Shown here one piece after another: positions 1 through 8,900 of a DNA stretch of 64,000 nt. The notes below the pieces were generated by a model that worked only from the letters and a program-made list of their open reading frames with translations, was not told the DNA's origin and did no database searches. Numbering within the stretch: the stretch's first letter is position 1; each line of letters starts with the position of its first letter. This DNA is from JBIQJD01 sp044507695 (GTDB lineage Bacteria > Bacteroidota > Ignavibacteria > Ignavibacteriales > Ignavibacteriaceae), in NCBI GenBank assembly GCA_044507695.1, contig JBIQJD010000004.1, positions 186,001 through 250,000 of the forward strand. The letters are read 5' to 3'. The translations under genes and the position numbers were made by a program.

Positions 1-570
1 TTGTCAAATTTGATAAATTTCGGTCAAGATTGGCTTAACCTAAATTGTAGTGATGATTACTTCGCTGTTATTACACCAATTTTTCAAGAGTTATCTGCAT
101 TGAGAGATCGCGATATCTTATGGAGAAATGTGCCTAATAAATTCACAAGATTCTATGTACCAATTCTAGAAGCTTTCAGACGAGAATTATTAAGACTTGA
201 ACAAGAAAATCCTAATGTTGTAACACCAAATTTATTACAATATTTACTTGGCAATCAAGATTTTTATAAGGTAATTAAAAGAAGAAGAAGGACTGAGATA
301 TATGGTTTTCATCTCTATGACAGTTTGAATAAACCATTTGGAAGCACTAGAACTAGAACTAGAGTACCAAGGTTGAGACTTCCTTCAAGAATTATTGAAT
401 TTGTATTTAAACCAAATTCTACAACTACTTTATTCCTAGCTTGTGATGAGGGTTGGCAGCTTTCATTTAGGCTTCATAGTGCGAGGGGTCTGGTTGAACC
501 ATCATTGAAGTTTGATATTAATCTCCTTGGACAACCTCCTTCTCTTTATTCGCATCATATCGCGTGGTAA
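1..570 (+). CDS. C-terminal part of a possible type II restriction endonuclease (partial at window edge)
   Basis: The frame is open at the left edge. The first codon (TTG) is probably internal, so the gene likely starts outside the window. The 189 visible residues have a basic middle (RRRR near residue 95, then alternating R and T near 117-122). The C-terminal block GWQLSFRLHSARGLVEPSLK followed by FDINLLGQPPSLYSHH resembles, from memory, the conserved tail of HaeIII-like type II restriction enzymes, where the lysine of the SLKFD stretch is conserved. No methyltransferase lies downstream, so a partner would have to be upstream. Basis: the tail motif is seen; the family assignment is inference. 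It could instead be an uncharacterised nuclease or hypothetical protein. Confidence 0.4.
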   Translation: MSNLINFGQDWLNLNCSDDYFAVITPIFQELSALRDRDILWRNVPNKFTRFYVPILEAFRRELLRLEQENPNVVTPNLLQYLLGNQDFYKVIKRRRRTEIYGFHLYDSLNKPFGSTRTRTRVPRLRLPSRIIEFVFKPNSTTTLFLACDEGWQLSFRLHSARGLVEPSLKFDINLLGQPPSLYSHHIAW

Positions 571-637
571 AGCTTCTTTATCAACTCCCATTTTATATGT
601 ATTTTAATTCTCTATATCCCAAAGATTTAGGTAGATA

Positions 638-1633
638 ATGATCTCAATTTCTCATAAAAGATTAAATGACCTCAAGAAAAATTTTGATGGATTAAAAATA
701 GCAGTTGTTGGCGATATGATGCTTGACTGTTACTTCTGGGGAGATGTAAAAAGAATTTCACCGGAAGCTCCGGTTCAGGTAGTTGAAATTGAAAATGAGT
801 TTTACCGTTTTGGCGGCGCAGCAAATGTTGCATTAAATATTTTAAAACTTGGCGGCATTCCTGTTCCTGTTGGTGTAATTGGATATGATAATTACGGCAC
901 CATCTTCACTTCTTTAATTAATGAAACCCGTATTTCTGCTGAAGGAATTATTGTTGATGAATCAAGACCAACTACTGCAAAGACTCGTGTGATTGCTCAG
1001 AATCAGCATGTTGTTAGAATTGATAAGGAGAGCAAACAATATCTTGATAAAAAAACGCAGCAGAAACTTTTTTCATATCTTGAAAAAATAGCTGGCGGAT
1101 TGGATGGAATTATCTTACAGGATTATAATAAAGGTGTAATGACTCCATCTCTTATTGAAAAAATAATTGAACTTGCAAACAAAAATAATGTTCTTGTTAC
1201 TGTAGATCCGAAATTCAATAATTTCTTTCACTACAAAAATGTAACAGTATTTAAACCAAACAGAAAAGAAGCAGAAGATGTACTTGGAATAAAAATAAAA
1301 AGCGATGAAGACATTACTGCTGCAGGTGAAAAACTTCTTGAGAGGTTAAATGCAAAATATATTCTGCTCACTCTTGGTGAAAGCGGAATTGCAGTTTTTG
1401 AAAAAGGGAAAAAAGAAAAACGCATGCCAACCAAGGCAAGAAAGGTTGCCGATGTTTCGGGAGCGGGTGATACGGTTATATCTACTTTAACAATTGCTCT
1501 GGCAGCCGGTGCTGATATTCTTGAAGCATCATACCTTGCTAATTATGCAGGCGGATTGGTTTGTGAAGAAGTTGGAATTGTTCCGATTGAAAAAGAAAAA
1601 CTTTTTGACACCGTTATAAAAGAAAACAGATGA
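638..1633 (+). CDS. rfaE1: D-glycero-beta-D-manno-heptose-7-phosphate kinase (HldE/RfaE domain I)
   Basis: PfkB/ribokinase-family sugar kinase that phosphorylates heptose-7-phosphate to the 1,7-bisphosphate in ADP-heptose synthesis for the LPS inner core. At 331 residues it matches the kinase half of E. coli HldE. GDMMLD (25-30) and RISPEAPVQVV (39-49) are RfaE1 hallmarks, GGAANVA (59-65) is the substrate loop, and DVSGAGDT (272-279) holds the catalytic Asp278 and anion hole. The stop overlaps the next start as ATGA, so kinase and adenylyltransferase are separate, translationally coupled proteins here, unlike the fused enterobacterial enzyme. The phosphatase (GmhB) and isomerase (GmhA) are not in the window. 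Confidence 0.93.
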   Translation: MISISHKRLNDLKKNFDGLKIAVVGDMMLDCYFWGDVKRISPEAPVQVVEIENEFYRFGGAANVALNILKLGGIPVPVGVIGYDNYGTIFTSLINETRISAEGIIVDESRPTTAKTRVIAQNQHVVRIDKESKQYLDKKTQQKLFSYLEKIAGGLDGIILQDYNKGVMTPSLIEKIIELANKNNVLVTVDPKFNNFFHYKNVTVFKPNRKEAEDVLGIKIKSDEDITAAGEKLLERLNAKYILLTLGESGIAVFEKGKKEKRMPTKARKVADVSGAGDTVISTLTIALAAGADILEASYLANYAGGLVCEEVGIVPIEKEKLFDTVIKENR

Positions 1634-2109
1634 ATAATATTCTTACAAGATCTGAAATAATTTCACTCAGAAAAAAATTAAAAGATGAAAACAAAAAATT
1701 AGTTTTTACCAACGGCGTTTTTGATCTTATTCATGCAGGCCATCTTGATTATCTGATAAAAGCAAAAGCACTTGGAGATGTTCTTCTTGTTGCCCTTAAC
1801 ACAGATGATTCCGTTAAAAGAATTAAAGGTGATAAACGCCCGATCTTAAAACAGGATGAACGTGCGTTTCTTATCTCAAATTTAAAACCTGTTGATTATG
1901 TGACCTTCTTTGAAGAAGATACTCCCGCTGAAATTATTTCGGCACTTATTCCGGATATACTTGTAAAAGGTGCGGATTGGAGCATTGATAAAATTGTTGG
2001 CAGGGATGTAGTTGAACAACACGGCGGGCAGGTTAAAACGATTCAGTTTGTAAATAATCAGTCTACTTCCAAAATAATCCAATCCATTATAGACAAGTAT
2101 CACGATTAA
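1630..2109 (+). CDS. rfaE2: D-glycero-beta-D-manno-heptose-1-phosphate adenylyltransferase (HldE/RfaE domain II)
   Basis: Cytidylyltransferase-like enzyme that joins AMP from ATP to heptose-1-phosphate, giving ADP-heptose. At 159 residues it equals the C-terminal half of HldE. TNGVFDLIHAGHLDYL (27-42) contains the nucleotidyltransferase HxGH motif at 35-38; KGADW follows near 113, and STSKII (145-150) is the second nucleotide-binding signature. It overlaps rfaE1 by 4 nt (ATGA), so the pair is one operon. About 75 nt of AT-rich sequence separates it from the tamB-like gene. Confidence 0.93.
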   Translation: MNNILTRSEIISLRKKLKDENKKLVFTNGVFDLIHAGHLDYLIKAKALGDVLLVALNTDDSVKRIKGDKRPILKQDERAFLISNLKPVDYVTFFEEDTPAEIISALIPDILVKGADWSIDKIVGRDVVEQHGGQVKTIQFVNNQSTSKIIQSIIDKYHD

Positions 2110-2185
2110 TACTGTCTCTCTTACTGCGGCTTTATTTTAGGTTATTTACTTAATATTTTTCCATACAATTCACTTGCATCATTTT

Positions 2186-5100
2186 ATGTCCGAAGATAAA
2201 AAAGAAAATATGCCGGAATCAGAAAGTAAATCTGCCGGAGGCGCGAAGAAGAAAACAAAACCAAAACGCTCACTTTTTCACAGAATGGTGAATTGGTTTC
2301 TGTATTTTCTGCTGGGCATTTTTGTTTTGTTCCTGATTATACTTGGAATTACACAGACAGCTACATTCAGAGATTATCTGCGCGATACAGTTATTGAACA
2401 GGCAAATGCAAACCTGAATGGCACAGTTTACATTGAAAAGATTGAAGGCACAATTCTCACTTCACTTCTGCTGCGCAATACAGTTGTAAATATAGAAGAA
2501 GATACTCTTCTTAAAGCCGGAGTTATTGAACTAAAAACTTCTCCGCTTCAGCTTCTTTTAAAAAAAATAAAGGTACGATATTTTGAGATAAAGGATGCTG
2601 AAATTTCTCTGGCAGAAGACAGCAGCGGAGTACTTAATATTGTTAAACTTCTTCCTGAATCAGAACCGGATACAACTGCAGCGGGAAAATTTCCATTTAA
2701 AATTGAAGTTTCAGATTTCCGCTTAACAAATGTAAACTTCTCAATGCAGCGATACGAATTTGTTAACAGCACAGCTTCGTATGATTCACTGTTTATGAGC
2801 GATTTCAGAGCGGTAGATGTAAATCTGAGGCTAAGCGCATTTGCAAACATTGATGAAAATGATTTTGAAATTAGTATAGAACATTTTTCTGTTAAACCAA
2901 ACATTAACAATGTTGAAGTGAAAAATTTAACCGGAGATTTCTTTGTAAATACAAAGGAATTAATTGCCGATGAATTTATTATTGAAACAACAAATTCAAA
3001 TGTAGAATTATCTGCAAAGATGACCGGATTTAATTTATTTGATTCAACTGCTCAAATTGGAAATGCACTTGTTGAAGCAGAACTTGATGCCGGTGAGTTT
3101 AGTTTTGCAGATCTCGTTCCGTTTGTTCAATCAATGAATATCATGCGCGGGAAAATTGCTGCAGGAATTTCAGTAAATGGACAGTTAGACGATCTAACCC
3201 TGAATGATCTTAATGTGAATTTCCTTAATACGAATTTATCGGCACATGGTTCAATTAAAAATTTGAGCGCACCGGAAAAGATGTACATTAGTACGGAGTT
3301 TTATGATACATACGTTAATGCAAATGATATAAATGAATTAATGCCGTCACTGAAAATACCCGGCGCTGATCAATTGGGAGTACTTAGATTTGATACATTA
3401 ACCTATGCCGGAAGCCCGCAGAAATTTTTTACAAATGTTCATTTGAATTCTAAAAGCGGGATGATCTCATTAAAAGGCAATCTTGATTTTGAATCACCTT
3501 TAATGACATATGATGTAAAACTGGTTTCAAGAAATTTAAACATTGTTCCGGTTGCCGGAACTCAATCTAATTTAAATTTAAATGCTGATGTAAAAGGTTC
3601 GGGCACTTCTCCTGAAGAACTTAACGCTGTTATTAATTTAACAGGCAATGGATCAGAAATAAGCGGGATAAATCTTGATACTCTTATCTTCTCTGCCGAA
3701 GCTGATAATGGATTAATAAATTATGATCTTCTTGCAGCATCTGATTCATTGGGAGTTGATTTGCTTGGTGATATAAGTTTTGCAGATTCAGATAATCCTG
3801 TTTATAAACTTGAAGGAAATGTTAGGAATCTTAACACTGCAAAATTCATGGGAGATTCTTCCGCTGTTACAAATCTTAATTTTACATTAAGCGCTGAAGG
3901 TGAAAATTTTGATCCTGAGTTAATGAATCTTTACTTGAGTTTGCTGATATATGAATCAACAATAAACGGGCATTCAATAGACAGCACAAGAGCAATTGTT
4001 GACTTGCGGAAACAGAACGGAACGGAAAGAGTAATCAATTTAATTTCCGATCTGGCGGATATTACAGTAATAGGACATTATTCTGTCCCTCAAACTATTG
4101 AACTGATGAGCAGTGAAGTATCAATGATAAGTTCTGCTGTAAAGCAGAAGCTTAAACAAATTGCACCCACTATAATTCCGGATTCATTAATAGCCGAGCC
4201 GCTGGTAAAACAACCTGTAAGAAATTATGTGCAGCCACGGATTGGTGACTATCAAACAAATATGACTTACCTGATTGATTTAAAAAATGTGGGGCTTCTT
4301 TCTCTCTTTCTTGGAGATGCAAGGATTGAAGTTGAAGGTGAAATGAGCGGTGAAATAATAAATCAAAATGACAGCCTCCAGCTTAGTTTCAATGCCGCAA
4401 TTGAACATGTTAAATATTGGGGAACGGATGATATTTTCTTCATTTCAAATTTTAATCTTGATCTTGCTGCTTCTAATAATGTTTATGCTTCATCATTTGA
4501 AGAATTGTATGCCCGGCTTGTTATGACAACGAACAGAGTTTTTGCAGGAACAGATTTGCATGATATTAATCTGAATCTGGAACTTGAAAATGAAAATGCA
4601 AATTTAAATTTCTCGGCACTGCTTGAAGATTACGCTGGGGCAACGATTATTGGAAATGTTGATCTGAAAAATGATGAAGTTGCTCTTCTGCTTGATACTC
4701 TGAAACTTAATTATAATAATTTCACCCTGCAGAATGACAGCACAATTAATGTAGCTTATTCACGTGCCGGAATTGACATACGCAGTTTTGTTTTAAATAG
4801 AAATGGCGGAAATATTTCATTAAGCGGAAGTCTTGCCGAAAAAGGCGATCAGCAGTTAAACATTTCCATTAATGACATTAACGGTGCTGATATTGCGGCA
4901 AACCTATTACAGATTAATCTTCAGAATCCTTTTAATGCAATTATAAATATGGATTCAGAAATAACCGGCAGCCTTGAAGCTCCTGTTATTGATCTTGATT
5001 TAAATGTTGACAGCGTCTTTTATCAGAACAGAACTTTTGGATCACTCATTACAAGAATGGATTACAAAAACAGGAATCTCAATATTGATATGAGATTTAT

Positions 5101-6739
5101 TGATTCAGCGATTACTGCCGGAAAACCTGCACTGCATCTTAAAGGAAATGTGCCTGTAAATCTCGCTTTTACCGGAGTAAAGGAAAGATTCAGCGAGCGG
5201 GGGAAAATTGATCTTTCATTGAATGCTGAAGATTTTAATCTACAGGCTTTTGGTGATATACTTCCTGTAGTAAATAATTTGAGAGGAAATCTTTCTGCTA
5301 ATTTAAGATTAACGGGAACACCTGAAAATCTTATTCCCGAAGGTTATTTAAGATTGCAGGATGTAGCGTTTATTGTTGAATTAAATAATCTTGAATACAA
5401 TGCTGCACTTAGTACAAGCATAACAAAAGATTATGTTTCAATTGATACATTGATGATAAAAAATGTTGATGGAACTGAAGACGGCGGAACGATGTACGGC
5501 AGCGGAAAAGCACAGCTTGATAATATGAATATCACAGGCTCCCAATTTACAATTCATGGTGAACTCAAAGTACTTGATGAACAATCAAAAGGTGCAAGCC
5601 CTTCTGCTTACGGAACTCTTGTAATTGGCACAAGAGGAAATGTTGAGTTTATTGCTGATGAAAATCAAACCAAATTAACAGCTCCCGTTGTTATAAAAAA
5701 TGCTGAACTTACAATCCCGCCAACACAGGCAGCATACCAGAATACATCTACAAATTTCATATATAAATATGTTGAAGATACAATGTTTGTTGGCGGAGAA
5801 GGCCCGAGTTTTGAAAGCCTGATTCAAACATCAAAAGAAAGAAGCGCGCTTCAGCAATCAAGAACGGCAAAGGAATCTACATTTGATTTTAGTATTGATC
5901 TTGAAATTGAAGATGAAGCAACAATTATTTACGTGCTTTCTAAAGAATTAAATCAGAATTTAACAGCAGTACTTTCAGGAAACATTATTTATGAAAGCAT
6001 TGGCGGAAGAACAAACACCCAGGGTGAACTTGAACTGCGTGAAGGCTCTACACTTGAGTTTATCAAAACACTTGAAGCTGATGGAACTGTAAGATTTGAG
6101 AACGAACTTACAAATCCGAATTTAAATATTACAGCAACATATCTGGATTATTATTATGAAGGAGGAAACGGCAGCGGCGGTACCGGATCTCCGGAGGAAA
6201 TTCCTGTTGCTGTTAAAATTAAAGTTACTGGGTTGTTAAGTGAACTTGATAAAAATTTCATACGTGAAGAAAATAATATAGCTGTTTATTACGGACAGGA
6301 AGATATTGATAACAACACTCCGGATCCTCGCTTTGATGCTTCAGATGCTGTGTACTTTATAATTACCGGTGATTTTATTGAAAGCGCATCCGCTCCTCCT
6401 CAAACAAACCAGGCATACAAGCAGGCTGCCGCAATTGCAGGATCAGTGCTTGGTGGATTTTTAAACCGTCAAACCGGAGGCTATGTCAAAACGGTTGAGC
6501 TTCGCCAGGTTGGTGAACGCACTTATTTTAATCTCACTGGCAGAGTAAATAAATTCCGTTATACCATTGGCGGTGATCAGCATGTGTTCCAGGATCTCAG
6601 CCAGGCAAGCATAAAAATTGAATACCCGTTGATTGAAAATCTTTTATTAAGGCTTGAAAGGAAACAAGCAATCAACGAAACGAGTATTACAAATGATATG
6701 ATTAATGAACTTGGTTTGAGATACCGTTTTGAATTTTAA
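2186..6739 (+). CDS. tamB: TamB-like translocation and assembly module / AsmA-family envelope protein
   Basis: Very large (about 1517 aa) inner-membrane-anchored periplasmic protein. A Lys-rich cytoplasmic tail is followed by one membrane segment near residues 36-58, then more than 1400 residues of repetitive beta-rich sequence. The last 350 residues resemble the TamB/DUF490 domain and end in LRYRFEF, a typical terminal strand with aromatic end. Family members bridge inner and outer membrane and take part in outer-membrane protein assembly or phospholipid transport. An in-frame TTG lies 12 nt upstream; ATG at 2186 is preferred because it is an ATG and begins the polar MSEDKKE start. Neither start has a clear ribosome binding site. 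Confidence 0.82.
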   Translation: MSEDKKENMPESESKSAGGAKKKTKPKRSLFHRMVNWFLYFLLGIFVLFLIILGITQTATFRDYLRDTVIEQANANLNGTVYIEKIEGTILTSLLLRNTVVNIEEDTLLKAGVIELKTSPLQLLLKKIKVRYFEIKDAEISLAEDSSGVLNIVKLLPESEPDTTAAGKFPFKIEVSDFRLTNVNFSMQRYEFVNSTASYDSLFMSDFRAVDVNLRLSAFANIDENDFEISIEHFSVKPNINNVEVKNLTGDFFVNTKELIADEFIIETTNSNVELSAKMTGFNLFDSTAQIGNALVEAELDAGEFSFADLVPFVQSMNIMRGKIAAGISVNGQLDDLTLNDLNVNFLNTNLSAHGSIKNLSAPEKMYISTEFYDTYVNANDINELMPSLKIPGADQLGVLRFDTLTYAGSPQKFFTNVHLNSKSGMISLKGNLDFESPLMTYDVKLVSRNLNIVPVAGTQSNLNLNADVKGSGTSPEELNAVINLTGNGSEISGINLDTLIFSAEADNGLINYDLLAASDSLGVDLLGDISFADSDNPVYKLEGNVRNLNTAKFMGDSSAVTNLNFTLSAEGENFDPELMNLYLSLLIYESTINGHSIDSTRAIVDLRKQNGTERVINLISDLADITVIGHYSVPQTIELMSSEVSMISSAVKQKLKQIAPTIIPDSLIAEPLVKQPVRNYVQPRIGDYQTNMTYLIDLKNVGLLSLFLGDARIEVEGEMSGEIINQNDSLQLSFNAAIEHVKYWGTDDIFFISNFNLDLAASNNVYASSFEELYARLVMTTNRVFAGTDLHDINLNLELENENANLNFSALLEDYAGATIIGNVDLKNDEVALLLDTLKLNYNNFTLQNDSTINVAYSRAGIDIRSFVLNRNGGNISLSGSLAEKGDQQLNISINDINGADIAANLLQINLQNPFNAIINMDSEITGSLEAPVIDLDLNVDSVFYQNRTFGSLITRMDYKNRNLNIDMRFIDSAITAGKPALHLKGNVPVNLAFTGVKERFSERGKIDLSLNAEDFNLQAFGDILPVVNNLRGNLSANLRLTGTPENLIPEGYLRLQDVAFIVELNNLEYNAALSTSITKDYVSIDTLMIKNVDGTEDGGTMYGSGKAQLDNMNITGSQFTIHGELKVLDEQSKGASPSAYGTLVIGTRGNVEFIADENQTKLTAPVVIKNAELTIPPTQAAYQNTSTNFIYKYVEDTMFVGGEGPSFESLIQTSKERSALQQSRTAKESTFDFSIDLEIEDEATIIYVLSKELNQNLTAVLSGNIIYESIGGRTNTQGELELREGSTLEFIKTLEADGTVRFENELTNPNLNITATYLDYYYEGGNGSGGTGSPEEIPVAVKIKVTGLLSELDKNFIREENNIAVYYGQEDIDNNTPDPRFDASDAVYFIITGDFIESASAPPQTNQAYKQAAAIAGSVLGGFLNRQTGGYVKTVELRQVGERTYFNLTGRVNKFRYTIGGDQHVFQDLSQASIKIEYPLIENLLLRLERKQAINETSITNDMINELGLRYRFEF

Positions 6740-6789
6740 CTGCTGATTCTGCGAGACCATTTTTTATTTTAACTTTTTGAATGTAGGAT

Positions 6790-8889
6790 ATGAAGAAAAA
6801 GATTATTGCGTTTTTTAAAAATAATCCCGGCAGAGCTTTCAGAAGTAAGGATGTAGCTAAAAGATTAAATATTATTTCAGAGCACGAATACAGCTCTTTA
6901 AAAGCTTTTCTTTACAAACTTTATGAAGAAGATTTTCTTACAAGAATCGGTAAACGATATCAATTAAATCATGTGCCGGTATCAAATACAATTACAGGTA
7001 AGCTTGAAATTAACCAGGGCGGATATGGATTTGTTGTAATTAAGAATTCAAAAGACGGCGATATTTTTATTTCATCCCGCAATCTTGGACCAGCATTTCA
7101 CGGAGATACTGTTGAGGTATCATTATTTGCAAAACAAAAAGGTAAAAACCTGGAAGGACAAATAGTAAAAGTTGTTAACCGCTGCAGATCAGAAATTGTT
7201 GGTACACTGAACAAATCTAAATCTTTTTATTTCATTAAACCTGATGATCCCAAATTACACAGAGATATATACATTGATGCTCATAATCTTAACGGCGCAA
7301 AGAAAGGGGATAAAGTAATTGTGGGAAAAATTCAGTGGGATACTTCAATGCTTAATCCTGAGGGTGAAATAATTGAAGTTCTGGGCGAAGCCGGTTCACA
7401 CGATGCTGAAATAATTTCTATTGCAAAAGAATTTAATCTGCCGTACAGATTTCCTGAAAGTGTGATTGAAGAAGCTGCTGCTATTGCTTCAGAACTTCCT
7501 GAAGAAGAAATTAAAAAAAGAATTGATTTCAGAGATAAAAATGTTTTTACAATTGATCCCTCAGATGCAAAGGATTTTGATGATGCATTATCGCTTGAAG
7601 AACTTGAAAACGGAAATTACAGGATTGGAATTCACATAGCTGATGTTTCTCATTACGTTGAAAAAAAATCAGAGCTTGATAAAGAATCATTCAGGCGCGG
7701 CAACAGTGTTTACTTTGTAGGCAAGGTAATTCCGATGCTGCCTGAAAAACTCTCAAACAATATTTGTTCACTTGTTCCTTACAAAGACAGGCTTACTTAT
7801 TCTGTAATAATTGAAATTTCAAAACGCGGAAAAATTTTAAATTACGAGATTGCAAAAACAATTATTAATAGCAAAAGAAGATTTACATACGAAGAAGCCC
7901 AGGAAATTATTGAAACCGGAAAAGGTGATTTTGCTGATGATCTTATAAAATTAAATAAACTCGCACAAAATCTGCGGAAGAAAAGATTCAGGGAAGGGAG
8001 TATAGATTTTTCAACGCCCGAAGTGAAATTTGAACTTGACGCTGACGGAAATCCTGTTCAAATTGTAAAGAAAGAAATTAAAGAAAGTAACATGCTGATT
8101 GAGGAGTTCATGCTTCTTGCAAATAAAATTGTTGCAAAGCATGTTGCTGCTCCTGAAAAAGGTCCGGTTAAACCATTTGTTTACAGGGTTCATGATCTGC
8201 CTAATTCTGAAAAAGTTTATGAGTTTGCAAAATTTGTTAAATCACTCGGCTACCCATTTGATCCGAACGGAACATCAAGATCAAACCAGTTCCAGCTGCT
8301 GATGATGAGCGTAAAAGGAAAGGAAGAAGAAGCGGTTATAAGCGAGCTTGCAATTAGAAGTATGGCAAAAGCAATTTATGATATAAATAATATTGGTCAT
8401 TACGGATTGGGATTTAAACATTATACGCATTTTACATCGCCAATACGGCGCTACTCTGATCTGATTGTTCACCGGCTGCTTAATTATTATGCAGAAGGAA
8501 ACGGAAAAATTCTTTACTCAGCAGATAAACTTGAAGAGATTTGCGAACACATATCAATATGTGAACGGAATGCGATTGAAGCGGAAAGACTATCTGTAAA
8601 ACTAAAACAAATTCAATATTTGAAATCTCATTTGGGTGAAGAATTTCATGCAATAATTTCTGGGATAACGCACTTTGGCATTTTTGTTAAAATAACAGAT
8701 ATTCTTGCCGAGGGTCTTATCCGCTTAAGGGATTTAGAGGGAGATTTTTATGTTTACGATGAGAAAAAATATTCTTTAATTGGCAGAGTAACAAAAAAGC
8801 AATTTCGTCTTGGTGATAAAATTCAGGTTAAGCTGGTAAGGGTTGATGAAGAAAGATCTGAATTAGATTTTATCATTACAGGATATTAA
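6790..8889 (+). CDS. rnr: Ribonuclease R (RNase II/R family 3'-5' exoribonuclease)
   Basis: Processive 3'-5' exoribonuclease for structured RNA, acting in rRNA and mRNA turnover in the cytoplasm. The 699 residues show, in order: an N-terminal winged-helix region (about 1-60), cold-shock OB domains (about 70-220), the RNB catalytic domain with DPSDAKDFDDAL (about 256-267, Mg-binding aspartates) and SPIRRYSDLIVHR (about 549-561), and a C-terminal S1 domain (about 615-697). The Lys-rich tail of enterobacterial RNase R is absent. It lies 50 nt after tamB and 11 nt before the next envelope gene on the same strand, so co-transcription is likely. Confidence 0.93.
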   Translation: MKKKIIAFFKNNPGRAFRSKDVAKRLNIISEHEYSSLKAFLYKLYEEDFLTRIGKRYQLNHVPVSNTITGKLEINQGGYGFVVIKNSKDGDIFISSRNLGPAFHGDTVEVSLFAKQKGKNLEGQIVKVVNRCRSEIVGTLNKSKSFYFIKPDDPKLHRDIYIDAHNLNGAKKGDKVIVGKIQWDTSMLNPEGEIIEVLGEAGSHDAEIISIAKEFNLPYRFPESVIEEAAAIASELPEEEIKKRIDFRDKNVFTIDPSDAKDFDDALSLEELENGNYRIGIHIADVSHYVEKKSELDKESFRRGNSVYFVGKVIPMLPEKLSNNICSLVPYKDRLTYSVIIEISKRGKILNYEIAKTIINSKRRFTYEEAQEIIETGKGDFADDLIKLNKLAQNLRKKRFREGSIDFSTPEVKFELDADGNPVQIVKKEIKESNMLIEEFMLLANKIVAKHVAAPEKGPVKPFVYRVHDLPNSEKVYEFAKFVKSLGYPFDPNGTSRSNQFQLLMMSVKGKEEEAVISELAIRSMAKAIYDINNIGHYGLGFKHYTHFTSPIRRYSDLIVHRLLNYYAEGNGKILYSADKLEEICEHISICERNAIEAERLSVKLKQIQYLKSHLGEEFHAIISGITHFGIFVKITDILAEGLIRLRDLEGDFYVYDEKKYSLIGRVTKKQFRLGDKIQVKLVRVDEERSELDFIITGY

Positions 8890-8900
8890 AGGGTACTCCA

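Noticed and set aside
2174..2185. TTG start four codons upstream of the tamB-like ATG
   Set aside because: No ribosome binding site, and the ATG at 2186 gives a normal polar start.
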